A stretch of 64,000 bases of DNA from Streptomyces aureocirculatus. Its GTDB lineage: Bacteria; Actinomycetota; Actinomycetes; Streptomycetales; Streptomycetaceae. Every line of letters starts with the position of its first letter. The stretch's first letter is position 1. This document shows, in pieces, positions 56,006 to 64,000 of the stretch. The position numbers and the translations under genes were made by a program. The DNA lies in contig NZ_JOAP01000011.1 of the NCBI RefSeq assembly GCF_000720475.1, positions 1-64,000 on the forward strand, given 5' to 3'. Under the pieces are notes generated by a model. That model was not told where the DNA came from, made no database searches, and saw only the letters and a list, made by a program, of their open reading frames with translations.

Positions 56006-57295
56006 ATGCCGGAAGCCGCAGTACCCATCGAAGACGAGCGGCCGCTGCGGAAGCTCTATCGCAGCGGCGAGGGCCGCCTGCTCGGCGGGGTCGCACGCGG
56101 CCTCGCCGGGCATCTGGGCCTGCCCGTCATCTGGGTGCGGATCATCTTCATCGGCCTGTTCCTCGCCAACGGCCTGGGCGGGCTGCTGTACGCGGCGTTC
56201 TGGTTCTTCGTCCCGCTGGGCGTGGGCGGCGTCGGCTCGCAGGCCCAGCGGCCGACCGTGGTCACCACGGAGACGGCGCCGGACGGCCGCCGCAAGCTCG
56301 TCACCCGCAAGCCGGACAAGGGCCAGATCGTCGCGCTGCTCGCGATGGTCGTGGTCGCCGTGGTCTTCGTCGGCAGCGTGGACCTGGGCGCCCCGACGCA
56401 GGCGTATCTGTGGCCCACGCTGTTCGTCGCCGCGGGCGTCGCGCTCGTCTGGCGGCAGGCGGACAACGCGCGCAGGGCCCGCTGGATGGAGGTCGGCCGA
56501 AGACGCCGCACCCTCACCATCGCGCGCACCGCCGCCGGTGTGCTCCTCGTCGGTGTCGGCGTCACCGGCATCTTCGTCCTGCGCGGCTCCGCCTCCGACC
56601 TCGGGGCCGCGCTGCAGGCCGCGCTCGCCGTGCTCGTCGGCATCGCGCTGCTCGCGGGCCCCTATCTCGTACGCATGACCCAGGACCTCTCCGAGGAGCG
56701 GCTGATGCGCATCCGCGCCCAGGAGCGCGCGGAAGTCGCCGCGCACGTGCACGACTCGGTGCTGCACACCCTCACGCTGATCCAGCGCAACGCGGACAGC
56801 GCCGGGGAGGTGCGCCGCCTCGCCCGAGCCCAGGAGCGTGACCTGCGTGCCTGGCTGTACAAGCCGGAGGGCACCGGCAAGGACGAGGCGGAGGAGCCCG
56901 ACACCCTCGCCGAGGCGGTCCGGCGCGACGCCGCGGAGGTGGAGGACAAGCACGGCGTCCCCATCGAGGTGGTCGTCGTCGGGGACTGCCCGCTCGACGA
57001 GAGACTGACGGCACAGACGCAGGCCGCGCGGGAAGCAATGGTGAACGCCGCCAAGTACGGTGGCGAGGGCGGCGCGGTGCAGGTCTTCGCCGAGGTCGAG
57101 GGGGAGACGGTCTTCGTGTCCGTGCGGGACCGGGGTCCGGGGTTCGATCTGGATGCCGTGCCCGACGACCGCATGGGCGTACGAGAATCGATCATCGGCC
57201 GTATGCAGCGCAACGGCGGTACGGCGCGGTTGCGCGCGGTGCCGGGCGGCGGCACGGAAGTCGAGCTGGAGATGGAGAGGACGGCGGCGACATGA
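56006..57295 (+). CDS. PspC-domain sensor histidine kinase
   Basis: 429 residues from ATG 56006 (MPEAAVPIEDERPLRKLYRS). N-terminal PspC domain (about 12-75: GRLLGGVARGLAGHLGLPVI, WVRIIFIGLFLANGLGGLLY), more membrane helices to about 225, HisKA_3 dimerisation helix with phospho-His in ERAEVAAHVHDSVLHTLTLI, and a HATPase with AAREAMVNAAKYGG and VRDRGPGFDLD. LiaS/DesK-like topology. Its stop overlaps the regulator's ATG. Confidence 0.93.
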   Translation: MPEAAVPIEDERPLRKLYRSGEGRLLGGVARGLAGHLGLPVIWVRIIFIGLFLANGLGGLLYAAFWFFVPLGVGGVGSQAQRPTVVTTETAPDGRRKLVTRKPDKGQIVALLAMVVVAVVFVGSVDLGAPTQAYLWPTLFVAAGVALVWRQADNARRARWMEVGRRRRTLTIARTAAGVLLVGVGVTGIFVLRGSASDLGAALQAALAVLVGIALLAGPYLVRMTQDLSEERLMRIRAQERAEVAAHVHDSVLHTLTLIQRNADSAGEVRRLARAQERDLRAWLYKPEGTGKDEAEEPDTLAEAVRRDAAEVEDKHGVPIEVVVVGDCPLDERLTAQTQAAREAMVNAAKYGGEGGAVQVFAEVEGETVFVSVRDRGPGFDLDAVPDDRMGVRESIIGRMQRNGGTARLRAVPGGGTEVELEMERTAAT

Positions 57296-58134
57296 GCGAC
57301 GCGACCGAAGCGGGCGGGCCCGCGGAGCGGGCGGAGACGGCGGGGGCCGCGGGCCCGGCCTCCGGAGCCGGTGCCGCCGCTGGGGCGAGTGGGGCCGCCG
57401 GGGCGGGCGGGACCACGAGGACGAGTGAGGCTGCCGGGGCGGGCGGGGGCGTCGGGGCCGGGGGTGAGTCGGGGCGGCTGGTGAAGGTTGTCCTGGTCGA
57501 CGACCACCGGATGTTCCGCACGGGAGTGCAGGCGGAGATCGGCCAGACGGCACGTACGGGTGTCGAGGTGATCGGGGAGGCCGCCGACGTCGACCAGGCG
57601 GTCACGGTCATCACGGCGACGCGCCCCGAGGTGGTGCTGCTCGACGTGCATCTGCCGGGCGGCGGCGGGGTCGAAGTCCTGCGCAGATGTGCGCCGTTGA
57701 TGGCGGACGCGGAGAACCCGGTGCGGTTTCTCGCGCTTTCGGTGTCGGACGCGGCGGAGGACGTCATCGGGGTCATCCGGGGCGGTGCCCGCGGTTACGT
57801 CACCAAGACGATCACTGGTACCGACCTGGTGGACTCGATCTTCCGGGTCCAGGAGGGCGACGCGGTGTTCTCGCCCCGGCTCGCGGGCTTCGTCCTGGAC
57901 GCCTTCGCTTCCACGGACGCGGCCCCGGTGGACGAGGACCTGGACCGCCTCACGCAGCGCGAGCGCGAGGTGCTGCGCCTCATCGCGCGCGGGTACGCGT
58001 ACAAGGAGATCGCCAAGCAGCTCTACATCTCCGTGAAGACGGTCGAGTCGCATGTGTCGGCGGTGCTGCGCAAGCTCCAGCTCTCCAACCGGCACGAGCT
58101 GACGCGATGGGCGACGGCGCGGCGCCTGGTCTAG
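57292..58134 (+). CDS. NarL/LuxR-family response regulator
   Basis: 280 residues, coupled by ATGA to the kinase gene. An unusual ~60-residue Ala/Gly-rich N-terminal extension precedes the receiver (VKVVLVDDHRMFRTGVQAEI; phospho-Asp in EVVLLDVHLPGGG; GYVTKTITG). C-terminal LuxR HTH (LTQREREVLRLIARGYAYKE ... VKTVESHVSAVLRKLQL). A start nearer the receiver at about residue 60 lacks an obvious codon with a ribosome-binding site, so the long form is kept. Cognate partner of the PspC-kinase. Confidence 0.93.
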   Translation: MSDATEAGGPAERAETAGAAGPASGAGAAAGASGAAGAGGTTRTSEAAGAGGGVGAGGESGRLVKVVLVDDHRMFRTGVQAEIGQTARTGVEVIGEAADVDQAVTVITATRPEVVLLDVHLPGGGGVEVLRRCAPLMADAENPVRFLALSVSDAAEDVIGVIRGGARGYVTKTITGTDLVDSIFRVQEGDAVFSPRLAGFVLDAFASTDAAPVDEDLDRLTQREREVLRLIARGYAYKEIAKQLYISVKTVESHVSAVLRKLQLSNRHELTRWATARRLV

Positions 58135-58227
58135 CGATGCTGAAGGTCGGACAGCACGCACTATGACCGTCCGGTAGGCGCCTGCGCGATCACGCGGTTA
58201 CTCTGTGCGCGACGAGAGGAGGAGGGT

Positions 58228-59484
58228 GTGCTGCTGAGATTTCGCGCGGCGAACGTACGGTCGTTGCGTGAGGAGCAGGAGCTGTCCTTCGTCGTGCCGG
58301 CGGGTGAGGAGTCGGACGCCGCTCGCAGCCTAGAGCTCTCCGACGGCAAGTCCCTCCAGGTCTACCCACTCCTTGGGATCTTCGGCGCGAACGCATCCGG
58401 CAAGTCCAACGTCGTTTTCGCGCTCAAGAAGATGCGCGAGGCGGTCCTCGGCTCGTACGCCCAGTGGACCTCCTACCAGGGCATCCCGCGGGATGAGTTC
58501 GCACTCGACCCGAAGGCTTCGGCTGAGAGCACCTTCTACGAGGCCGACTTCGTCCTGGATGACGGAGTTCGCTGGACGTACGGCTTCGAGCTGGGGGCGC
58601 AGCGGGTGGAGTCGGAGTGGCTCCACGCCTACCCCAAGGGGCGCAGGCAGGTGTGGCTGGACCGCGATGCCGCGCGCCAAAACGTCTTCGAGTTCCCTGG
58701 TGACCGCGTCCATGAGCGAGCTCTGCTGGTCCGTACGACCCGCCCCGACGCCCTCCTCCTCAGCCGAGCCGCGAACGACAACCATCCGCAACTGACCAGG
58801 ATCTACGACTGGTTCAAGCGGAACCTCTGGGACGTCACGCCGGAGACGGAGCGGGCGCAGCGTGAGGCGTACACCGCCAGAATGCTCCTGGACGACGCGG
58901 CACGTGGGCGGATCGAGGAGCTGCTCCGTGTCGCTGATCTCGGTATTCGTGGCGCCGAGGTCGAGCGGAGACCAGGGCAGCAGAGCCCTCTTGTGCGGCT
59001 GCTTCACGGCAGCGGTGCGGAGGAGCCGGTGGCGCTCGACTGGAAGCGGGAGTCGTTCGGGACGCGCTCGTGGTTCGCGCTGCTGGGTCCGCTGCTGCTG
59101 GCCCTCGACACCGGGGCCGTGCTGCTCATCGATGAGCTGGACTCCAGTCTTCATCCTCGGTTCGCTGCCGAAGTGGTGCGGCTCTTCCAGGCTCCGTGGG
59201 TGAACACCAAAGGCGCGCAATTGGTGTTCACCTCGCACGACTCGTCGTTGCTCAAAAGTCCGCGTGGCGGGCGCCCGCTGGAGCCCGGGCAGATCTGGCT
59301 CACGGAGAAGGACGACGGGGGTGCCACCGAGTTGTATCCGCTAAGCGACGTGGACCCCGGTCCCGAGGAAGACCTCATGGACTCCTACCTCGCGGGGGCC
59401 TTCGGCGGCGTTCCGAACGTGACGCAAGGGCAGATCGGGCGCAGAGTGCTGACGGCACTGGCAGGGGAGGCAGAGCGTTCCTGA
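58228..59484 (+). CDS. AAA family ATPase, RloA/AbiLi-type defence protein
   Basis: 418 residues. GTG start with gagaggaggagg. SMC/RecF-like N-terminus (LLRFRAANVRSLREEQEL), Walker A GIFGANASGKSNVV, signature and Walker B in LLALDTGAVLLIDELDSSLH, and the His switch QLVFTSHDSSLL. It belongs with ATPases that pair with RloB/AbiLii-type nuclease partners in phage defence. The gene overlaps the next by one base (TGATG), so the two proteins are co-made. Confidence 0.88.
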   Translation: MLLRFRAANVRSLREEQELSFVVPAGEESDAARSLELSDGKSLQVYPLLGIFGANASGKSNVVFALKKMREAVLGSYAQWTSYQGIPRDEFALDPKASAESTFYEADFVLDDGVRWTYGFELGAQRVESEWLHAYPKGRRQVWLDRDAARQNVFEFPGDRVHERALLVRTTRPDALLLSRAANDNHPQLTRIYDWFKRNLWDVTPETERAQREAYTARMLLDDAARGRIEELLRVADLGIRGAEVERRPGQQSPLVRLLHGSGAEEPVALDWKRESFGTRSWFALLGPLLLALDTGAVLLIDELDSSLHPRFAAEVVRLFQAPWVNTKGAQLVFTSHDSSLLKSPRGGRPLEPGQIWLTEKDDGGATELYPLSDVDPGPEEDLMDSYLAGAFGGVPNVTQGQIGRRVLTALAGEAERS

Positions 59485-60200
59485 TGGCGAGGGACAAGGG
59501 GCGGGACCAGGCGAGCCGGAGCAAGCAGCCGCGCGCGGACAAGAGGCCGCGCGAGGTGTTCGTCTTCACCGAGGGCGAAGTCACCGAGCCGGAATTCATC
59601 GAGTTCGTCACGGGGCACGGCACGCGCGCGCAGCAGGGCCGCACGGTCCGCTGCACCGTCGAGAACCAGAGCGCGCCGTCGAAGCGCCGCAAACCTCTCC
59701 CTCTCGTGGAGGAGGCCATCGTCAAATGGCGTGAGGTCGAGCGCGCGGCGAAGAAGGCGAAGCTCAAGCCGACGGACTGGAATTGGCCGCAGGTGTGGTG
59801 CCTCTTCGACCGAGATCAGCACGAGGACATCCCGACCGCCTTCTCGCGCGCGAGGCAGGCGAAACTGCACATCGCGTACTCCCACCCCTGTTTCGAACTG
59901 TGGCGCCTGCTGCATTACCAGAACTACACGAGCACCTTCGGCGGCGTCTGCGACAGCGCGGCGGACCGACTCAAGGAGAAGCCGGGCTTCGTGCAGTCGT
60001 ACGGCTCGAATGTGCGGACGGTCTCGCGGGAGGACGCCAAGCGGATCAGGCCCGGACAGATGTTGGGGAGCTACAAGAAGGCACGCGGTTTCGCCCAGCA
60101 GCTCAGCGCGGTCCACACGGGACCCGACCAGACGCAGTGGGACCCTTACACGGATGTCTGGCGCTTCGTGGAGGAGGGCCTGGACGTGATCGACTACTGA
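59484..60200 (+). CDS. rloB: RloB-family (AbiLii-like) protein
   Basis: 238 residues. Basic N-terminus (MARDKGRDQASRSKQPRADK), then REVFVFTEGEVTEPEFIEFV, the Glu-rich start of a TOPRIM-like nuclease fold, and VWCLFDRDQHED, its Asp-x-Asp motif; HIAYSHPCFELWRLLHYQNY is characteristic of the family. Probably the effector activated by the upstream ATPase. Family membership is clear; an exact substrate is not. Confidence 0.9.
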   Translation: MARDKGRDQASRSKQPRADKRPREVFVFTEGEVTEPEFIEFVTGHGTRAQQGRTVRCTVENQSAPSKRRKPLPLVEEAIVKWREVERAAKKAKLKPTDWNWPQVWCLFDRDQHEDIPTAFSRARQAKLHIAYSHPCFELWRLLHYQNYTSTFGGVCDSAADRLKEKPGFVQSYGSNVRTVSREDAKRIRPGQMLGSYKKARGFAQQLSAVHTGPDQTQWDPYTDVWRFVEEGLDVIDY

Positions 60201-60348
60201 TCACATACTGCGCTGGTGCGGTTCTGGTGCGTAACGGCTCCAGGCAGGTGCCGACTTCGCGCAGCCGGTGATTCCCCGGGCCGCTCAAGGCTTAGGCTTC
60301 CGGATGCAACCGGACAAAAGAAGCCAGTGACCCAGGGGAGTGCCGCAC

Positions 60349-63153
60349 GTGGCCAAGCTCACGCTCGCGCAGCTCGAACGCCATCTGTTCGCGGCGGCGG
60401 ACATTCTGCGCGGCACGATGGACGCCGCCGAGTACCGCGACTTCATCTTCGTGCTGCTGTTCCTCAAGCGTGTGAACGACGAGTTCGAGGCGGCCCGTGA
60501 GGAGATCATCGGGGAGCGGCTGAGGGCGGGGGACTCGCGGGAGGACGCCGAGGACGAGGCGGAGCAGTTCGAGTACTACCGTCCGCGCGGGGTCATCTTC
60601 GTTCCCAAGGAGGCGCGCTGGGAGCGTCTGGCCGGGGCCATCGACAATGTCGCGTCGGACTACCTCCAGCCCGCCCTCGACGAGCTCGAACGCCAGGAGG
60701 GCAACACCGAACTCCGCGGTCTCTTCAGCCACGTCAACTTCAACCGTATCGGCGGTGGCGGCAGGGGCTCGGCGGCGGCGCTCGCCGACAAGCGGCTCGC
60801 GGCCCTGGTCGAGCACTTCGGCAGCGTCCGGCTGCGCGGCGAGGACTTCGAGTTTCCCGACATGATCGGCGCTGCGTACGAGTACCTGATCAAGGACTTC
60901 GCGGACTCGGCTGGAAGCAAGGGCGGCGAGTTCTACACCCCGCGCTGGGTCGTCCGCATGATGGCGGAGCTGGCGCGGCCGCACGGCGGCATGCGGATCT
61001 ACGACCCGTGTGTCGGCTCGGGCGGAATGCTCATCCACGCCATGGAGTACATCGACGAGCACGGCGACGACTCCGACGACCTGATGCTCGCCGGGCAGGA
61101 CGCCAACAGCGGCTCCTGGGTCATGGCCACCATGAACATGCTCTTCCACGGCGCGAAGCACTTCTCCTTGCGTACGGGGGACACCCTCACCAACCCGCTC
61201 CACCGTGAGGGCGACTTCGACCTCGTCCTCAGCAATCCGCCCTTCTCCATGGACTATCAGCAGGCCGAGGTGCCGGACCTGCTGAAGCGGATGCCGTACG
61301 GGCAGACGTCCGAGCGCGGCAAGGCTGACCTGATGTTCCTCCAGCACATGCTGGACATGGTGAGGAAGAAGGCAGGCCGGGTCTTCACCGTCATGCCCCA
61401 CGGCGTACTGTTCCGTGGCGGCGAGGAGCGCAAGATCCGCGCGGAGCTGCTCCAGCGCGACATGATCCAGGCCGTCATCGGCCTCGCGCCGAACCTCTTC
61501 TACGGGACGGGCATCCCGGCCTGCGTGATCGTGCTGCGGGCGCAGGAGCGGACGGTCCGGAGGGATCGACGCGGCGAGGTCCTCTTCATCAACGCGGACC
61601 GGGAGTTCCACGCGGAACGCGCCCAGAACGTACTCCTGCCCGAGCACGTTGAGAAGATCGTCTCCACCTTCCACGCCTTCGAGGACGGGGACGGCCCCTT
61701 CCAGGAGGTTGAGGGCTTCGCGCGGGCGGTGAAGCGGGAGGAACTGGAGCGCAACGACTTCAACTTCAACATCCGCCGGTACGTGGACAACACCCCGCCG
61801 CCTGAGCCGCAGGACGTGCGGGCGCACCTGGTGGGTGGCGTCCCGGTCGCCGAGATCGAGGCGAAGAAGTCGCTGCTCGACGCGTACGAGATCGGGTTGC
61901 GGGACCTCTTTGCCGTACGGGAGGACGATCCCGCGTACGTGGACTTCCTCCCGGCGGGCGAGCGCCCGGACGCGGCGCGGCTCGCCGAGCTGGCGCGCGG
62001 GCGTGAGCAGAAGCTGTGGGAGGCCTTCGAGGAGTGGTGGAAGGCGGAGACGGAGCAGATCGCGGCCCTGGAGCCGGCCGAGGACGACGACCGCACGGAG
62101 CGGGAGCGAAAGCAGCAACTGGCCCGCCTGCGCCGCGACTTGATTACTTCCTTCCGGAAGCGGCTCCTGGGCGTGGGGCTGCTCGACGAGTACGCGCTGG
62201 CGGGCGCGGTCGCCGGTTGGTGGCATGAGGCCAAGAACGAGCTCAAGGCGCTCTCGGTGAATGGTTTCGCGGGTGTCGTGGACGGGTGGGTCGAGACCGT
62301 GGTGACGCGGCTCGCGCCCGAGCCGGACCCACGCACCGGGGGTGCGCGGGAGCGTACGGCGGCGGAGCGGCGGCAGGCGTACGACCACAAGGTGGTCGCG
62401 GCGATCGCCCCGAAGTTCCTGGAGGACCTGGCGTCGGCGGACCGTACGTACGCGGAGCTGGACGGCAAGGTCAAGGCGGGGCTTGAGGCGGAGGCCGCGC
62501 TGGCCGCTGCGCGAAAGGCTTTGACGGACGGCGAGGCTGCCGAGGGCGACGAGGCCGAGGGCGGTGGAGCTTCCGGTGAGGTGGATCCCGCGCTGGTGGA
62601 GGCTGTTCTCAGCGAGGCTGTGATGCGTGACCTGAAGAAGCGGCGTACGGCTGCGAAGAAGGTGATCGAGGAGCTGGAGGACGACTTCTGGCCGGTGGCC
62701 TCGGTCCGCAAGAAGAGGGGCAAGCCTGCGAAGTCTGGCGCGGGCGCCTCGAAGGGTGGGGCTCGGGCTGCGGCGCAGGTTCAGCAGGAAATGCTGCTGG
62801 TCGAGCTTCCGGGTGTGGGGGACGGCGGGACCGGCGGGACCGGCGGGACCATCGGGGCTGGTGGCCAGGGTGGCGATGGTCAAGACGCCGTGGAACGGAA
62901 GCCGGGGCTGGAGCGGGTACGGCTGGAGCTGGCCGAGGCTGGTGGCGACCGGGACGTGGTTCTGGGGATTCTGCGGGATGACCTGGCGGGGAAGCTGGGT
63001 GGGCATGTGGTGAGGCGGCAGCGGGAGTTGGCGGAGGGGTATCGGGTTTGGGAGGGGAAGTACGGGGTTTCGTTGCGGGATATTGAGGGGGAGCGGGACC
63101 GGGCGGCTGCTGTGGTGGGCGGCTATCTGAAGGAGCTGGGTTATGTCGGCTAA
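60349..63153 (+). CDS. hsdM: Type I restriction-modification methyltransferase subunit HsdM, extended
   Basis: 934 residues, against ~500 in classical HsdM. GTG at 60349 is preferred over 60340 because agggg lies 9 nt upstream. N-terminal helical domain ([20 protein letters not shown]), SAM motif [20 protein letters not shown], catalytic [12 protein letters not shown] for N6-adenine methylation. From residue ~500 onward there is a long extension, mostly helical ([40 protein letters not shown]), with a Gly/Thr repeat (GGTGGTGGT) and a coiled-coil-like [13 protein letters not shown] segment. Overlaps hsdS by 11 bp. Confidence 0.93.
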   Translation: MAKLTLAQLERHLFAAADILRGTMDAAEYRDFIFVLLFLKRVNDEFEAAREEIIGERLRAGDSREDAEDEAEQFEYYRPRGVIFVPKEARWERLAGAIDNVASDYLQPALDELERQEGNTELRGLFSHVNFNRIGGGGRGSAAALADKRLAALVEHFGSVRLRGEDFEFPDMIGAAYEYLIKDFADSAGSKGGEFYTPRWVVRMMAELARPHGGMRIYDPCVGSGGMLIHAMEYIDEHGDDSDDLMLAGQDANSGSWVMATMNMLFHGAKHFSLRTGDTLTNPLHREGDFDLVLSNPPFSMDYQQAEVPDLLKRMPYGQTSERGKADLMFLQHMLDMVRKKAGRVFTVMPHGVLFRGGEERKIRAELLQRDMIQAVIGLAPNLFYGTGIPACVIVLRAQERTVRRDRRGEVLFINADREFHAERAQNVLLPEHVEKIVSTFHAFEDGDGPFQEVEGFARAVKREELERNDFNFNIRRYVDNTPPPEPQDVRAHLVGGVPVAEIEAKKSLLDAYEIGLRDLFAVREDDPAYVDFLPAGERPDAARLAELARGREQKLWEAFEEWWKAETEQIAALEPAEDDDRTERERKQQLARLRRDLITSFRKRLLGVGLLDEYALAGAVAGWWHEAKNELKALSVNGFAGVVDGWVETVVTRLAPEPDPRTGGARERTAAERRQAYDHKVVAAIAPKFLEDLASADRTYAELDGKVKAGLEAEAALAAARKALTDGEAAEGDEAEGGGASGEVDPALVEAVLSEAVMRDLKKRRTAAKKVIEELEDDFWPVASVRKKRGKPAKSGAGASKGGARAAAQVQQEMLLVELPGVGDGGTGGTGGTIGAGGQGGDGQDAVERKPGLERVRLELAEAGGDRDVVLGILRDDLAGKLGGHVVRRQRELAEGYRVWEGKYGVSLRDIEGERDRAAAVVGGYLKELGYVG

Positions 63154-64000
63154 CGACGTGTTTCCTTACCGGGCTTTGTCGGAACTGGCGGACGTTGCTG
63201 GTGGAGTCACTCTTGGGCGATCGATTCCGGAAGGCGCGAGCGTGGAACTGCCGTACCTGCGCGTGGCTAATGTGCAGGACGGGTACATTGACACCAGTGA
63301 CATGAAAGCGGTCCGGGTTCTAAAGTCTGAGGTTAATCGATTCTCTCTCCGGCGCGGTGATGTGCTTCTCACGGAGGGCGGAGACTTTGACAAACTGGGC
63401 CGAGGTGCTGTTTGGGATGGGCGCCTTGATCCATGTCTCCACCAGAACCATGTATTTCGTGTCCGCTGCAAGCCCGGACTACTCTTGCCTGAGTATCTTG
63501 CTATTTACTTTGCTTCGCATTATGGTCGTTGCTATTTCCTGAGTGTGGCGAAACAAACGACCAACTTGGCAACGATCAGCTCGTCTGACCTCAAAGCGGC
63601 TCGTATTCCTGCGGTGTCCTTCGCCGAGCAACAACACCTCGCTCGGATGGTGTCGGCTCTGCGTAATGAAGAGCGTTCCATCGAGTCGGCCATTCAGAAG
63701 CTCCGGACTGTCCGGTCCGGAGTGTTGGGGGCGATGGTCCCTAAAGTGCCCTCCGCTGTAGATCTGCGCAACTCCCTCTGGCGGCCAGTGAGGGAGGTCG
63801 GGGATGTTCGCATGGGGAAGCAGCTTTCTCCGAGTAGTCGTGAGTTCGGGGTTCAGCTTCCCTATTTGCGAGTTGCGAATGTCCTGAACGGATGGATTGA
63901 TTACTCCGACGTAAAGAAGATGGGGTTCAGTGATGTCGACCGGCGTGCATATCAACTTCAGCCGGGTGATATTCTCCTGAACGAAGGGCAGAGTCTTGAG
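63143..64000 (+). CDS. hsdS: Type I restriction specificity subunit HsdS, cut by window end
   Basis: At least 286 residues; no stop before the window edge. Begins [20 protein letters not shown] and overlaps hsdM. First target-recognition domain ends with the conserved helix [20 protein letters not shown]. The second opens with a copy of the first motif: [18 protein letters not shown] is echoed by [18 protein letters not shown], and [12 protein letters not shown] by [12 protein letters not shown]. Codon choice is visibly less GC-rich than in hsdM. hsdR is not in the window and may follow. Confidence 0.93.
   Translation, partial: MSANDVFPYRALSELADVAGGVTLGRSIPEGASVELPYLRVANVQDGYIDTSDMKAVRVLKSEVNRFSLRRGDVLLTEGGDFDKLGRGAVWDGRLDPCLHQNHVFRVRCKPGLLLPEYLAIYFASHYGRCYFLSVAKQTTNLATISSSDLKAARIPAVSFAEQQHLARMVSALRNEERSIESAIQKLRTVRSGVLGAMVPKVPSAVDLRNSLWRPVREVGDVRMGKQLSPSSREFGVQLPYLRVANVLNGWIDYSDVKKMGFSDVDRRAYQLQPGDILLNEGQSLE

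Noticed and set aside
60292..63006. A ~900-codon minus-strand frame across hsdM
   Set aside because: Antisense to conserved methylase motifs; no recognisable domain.

Overview
The window is high-GC actinobacterial chromosome, almost certainly Streptomyces. The codon use is strongly GC-biased and GTG starts are frequent. It also carries the sporulation regulators whiD and bldM, tandem CIRCE operators before groES-groEL1, and a LAXTG-type sortase substrate. The order alr, tsaE, tsaB, rimI, tsaD, groES, groEL1, whiB3/whiD, sigD, guaB2, guaB3 also matches the conserved actinobacterial core block known from Mycobacterium tuberculosis. I saw no rRNA, tRNA, CRISPR array, transposase or integrase.

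Layout. 0-7.1 kb: alanine racemase, an alpha/beta hydrolase, and the t6A tRNA-modification genes tsaE, tsaB and tsaD with rimI. This block lies between two inverted copies of a ~106-bp hairpin element whose arms covary. 7.4-12.3 kb: a YCII/ECF42 sigma pair, a THUMP-like methyltransferase, a polysaccharide deacetylase lipoprotein and a low-complexity lipoprotein. 12.2-14.5 kb: groES-groEL1 with two CIRCE boxes. 14.7-17.2 kb: SDR, MOSC and LysR genes. 17.3-19.6 kb: whiD, bldM with a sigma-BldN-type promoter, and an ECF sigma factor. 19.6-20.4 kb: two unrelated families of long tandem repeats. 20.5-23.4 kb: guaB2 and the cysteine-less guaB3. 23.5-27.5 kb: a Pro/Gln-rich membrane protein, a nucleotide-sugar dehydrogenase homologue lacking its catalytic Cys, and glpD.

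27.8-39.7 kb holds five consecutive transmembrane Ser/Thr kinase-like genes. The second is a pseudokinase split by a ~430-residue low-complexity insertion. 39.9-46.7 kb holds succinate-semialdehyde dehydrogenase, a GMC oxidoreductase, a LAXTG surface protein, a small membrane protein and a lipoprotein. 46.7-48.5 kb is mostly non-coding: stacked hairpins, a DasR-box-like site with no intact target, chorismate mutase with a possible attenuating leader, and G-rich tandem repeats. 48.5-53.9 kb holds guaA and metabolic or membrane genes.

54.0-58.1 kb is a divergent LiaFSR-like envelope-stress module: a PspC/LiaF-like protein facing a PspC-histidine kinase and its NarL-type regulator. 58.2-64.0 kb is a defence island: an AAA ATPase and RloB pair (AbiL/Rlo type), then a long HsdM and an HsdS cut by the window edge. 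The HsdS part is visibly less GC-rich, which suggests more recent acquisition.

Candidates most worth following up are the covariant repeat pair (1-120 and 7246-7352), the pseudokinase within the kinase array, the orphan DasR box with a structured leader (47012-47194), the chorismate-mutase leader, and the Rlo/type I defence island.
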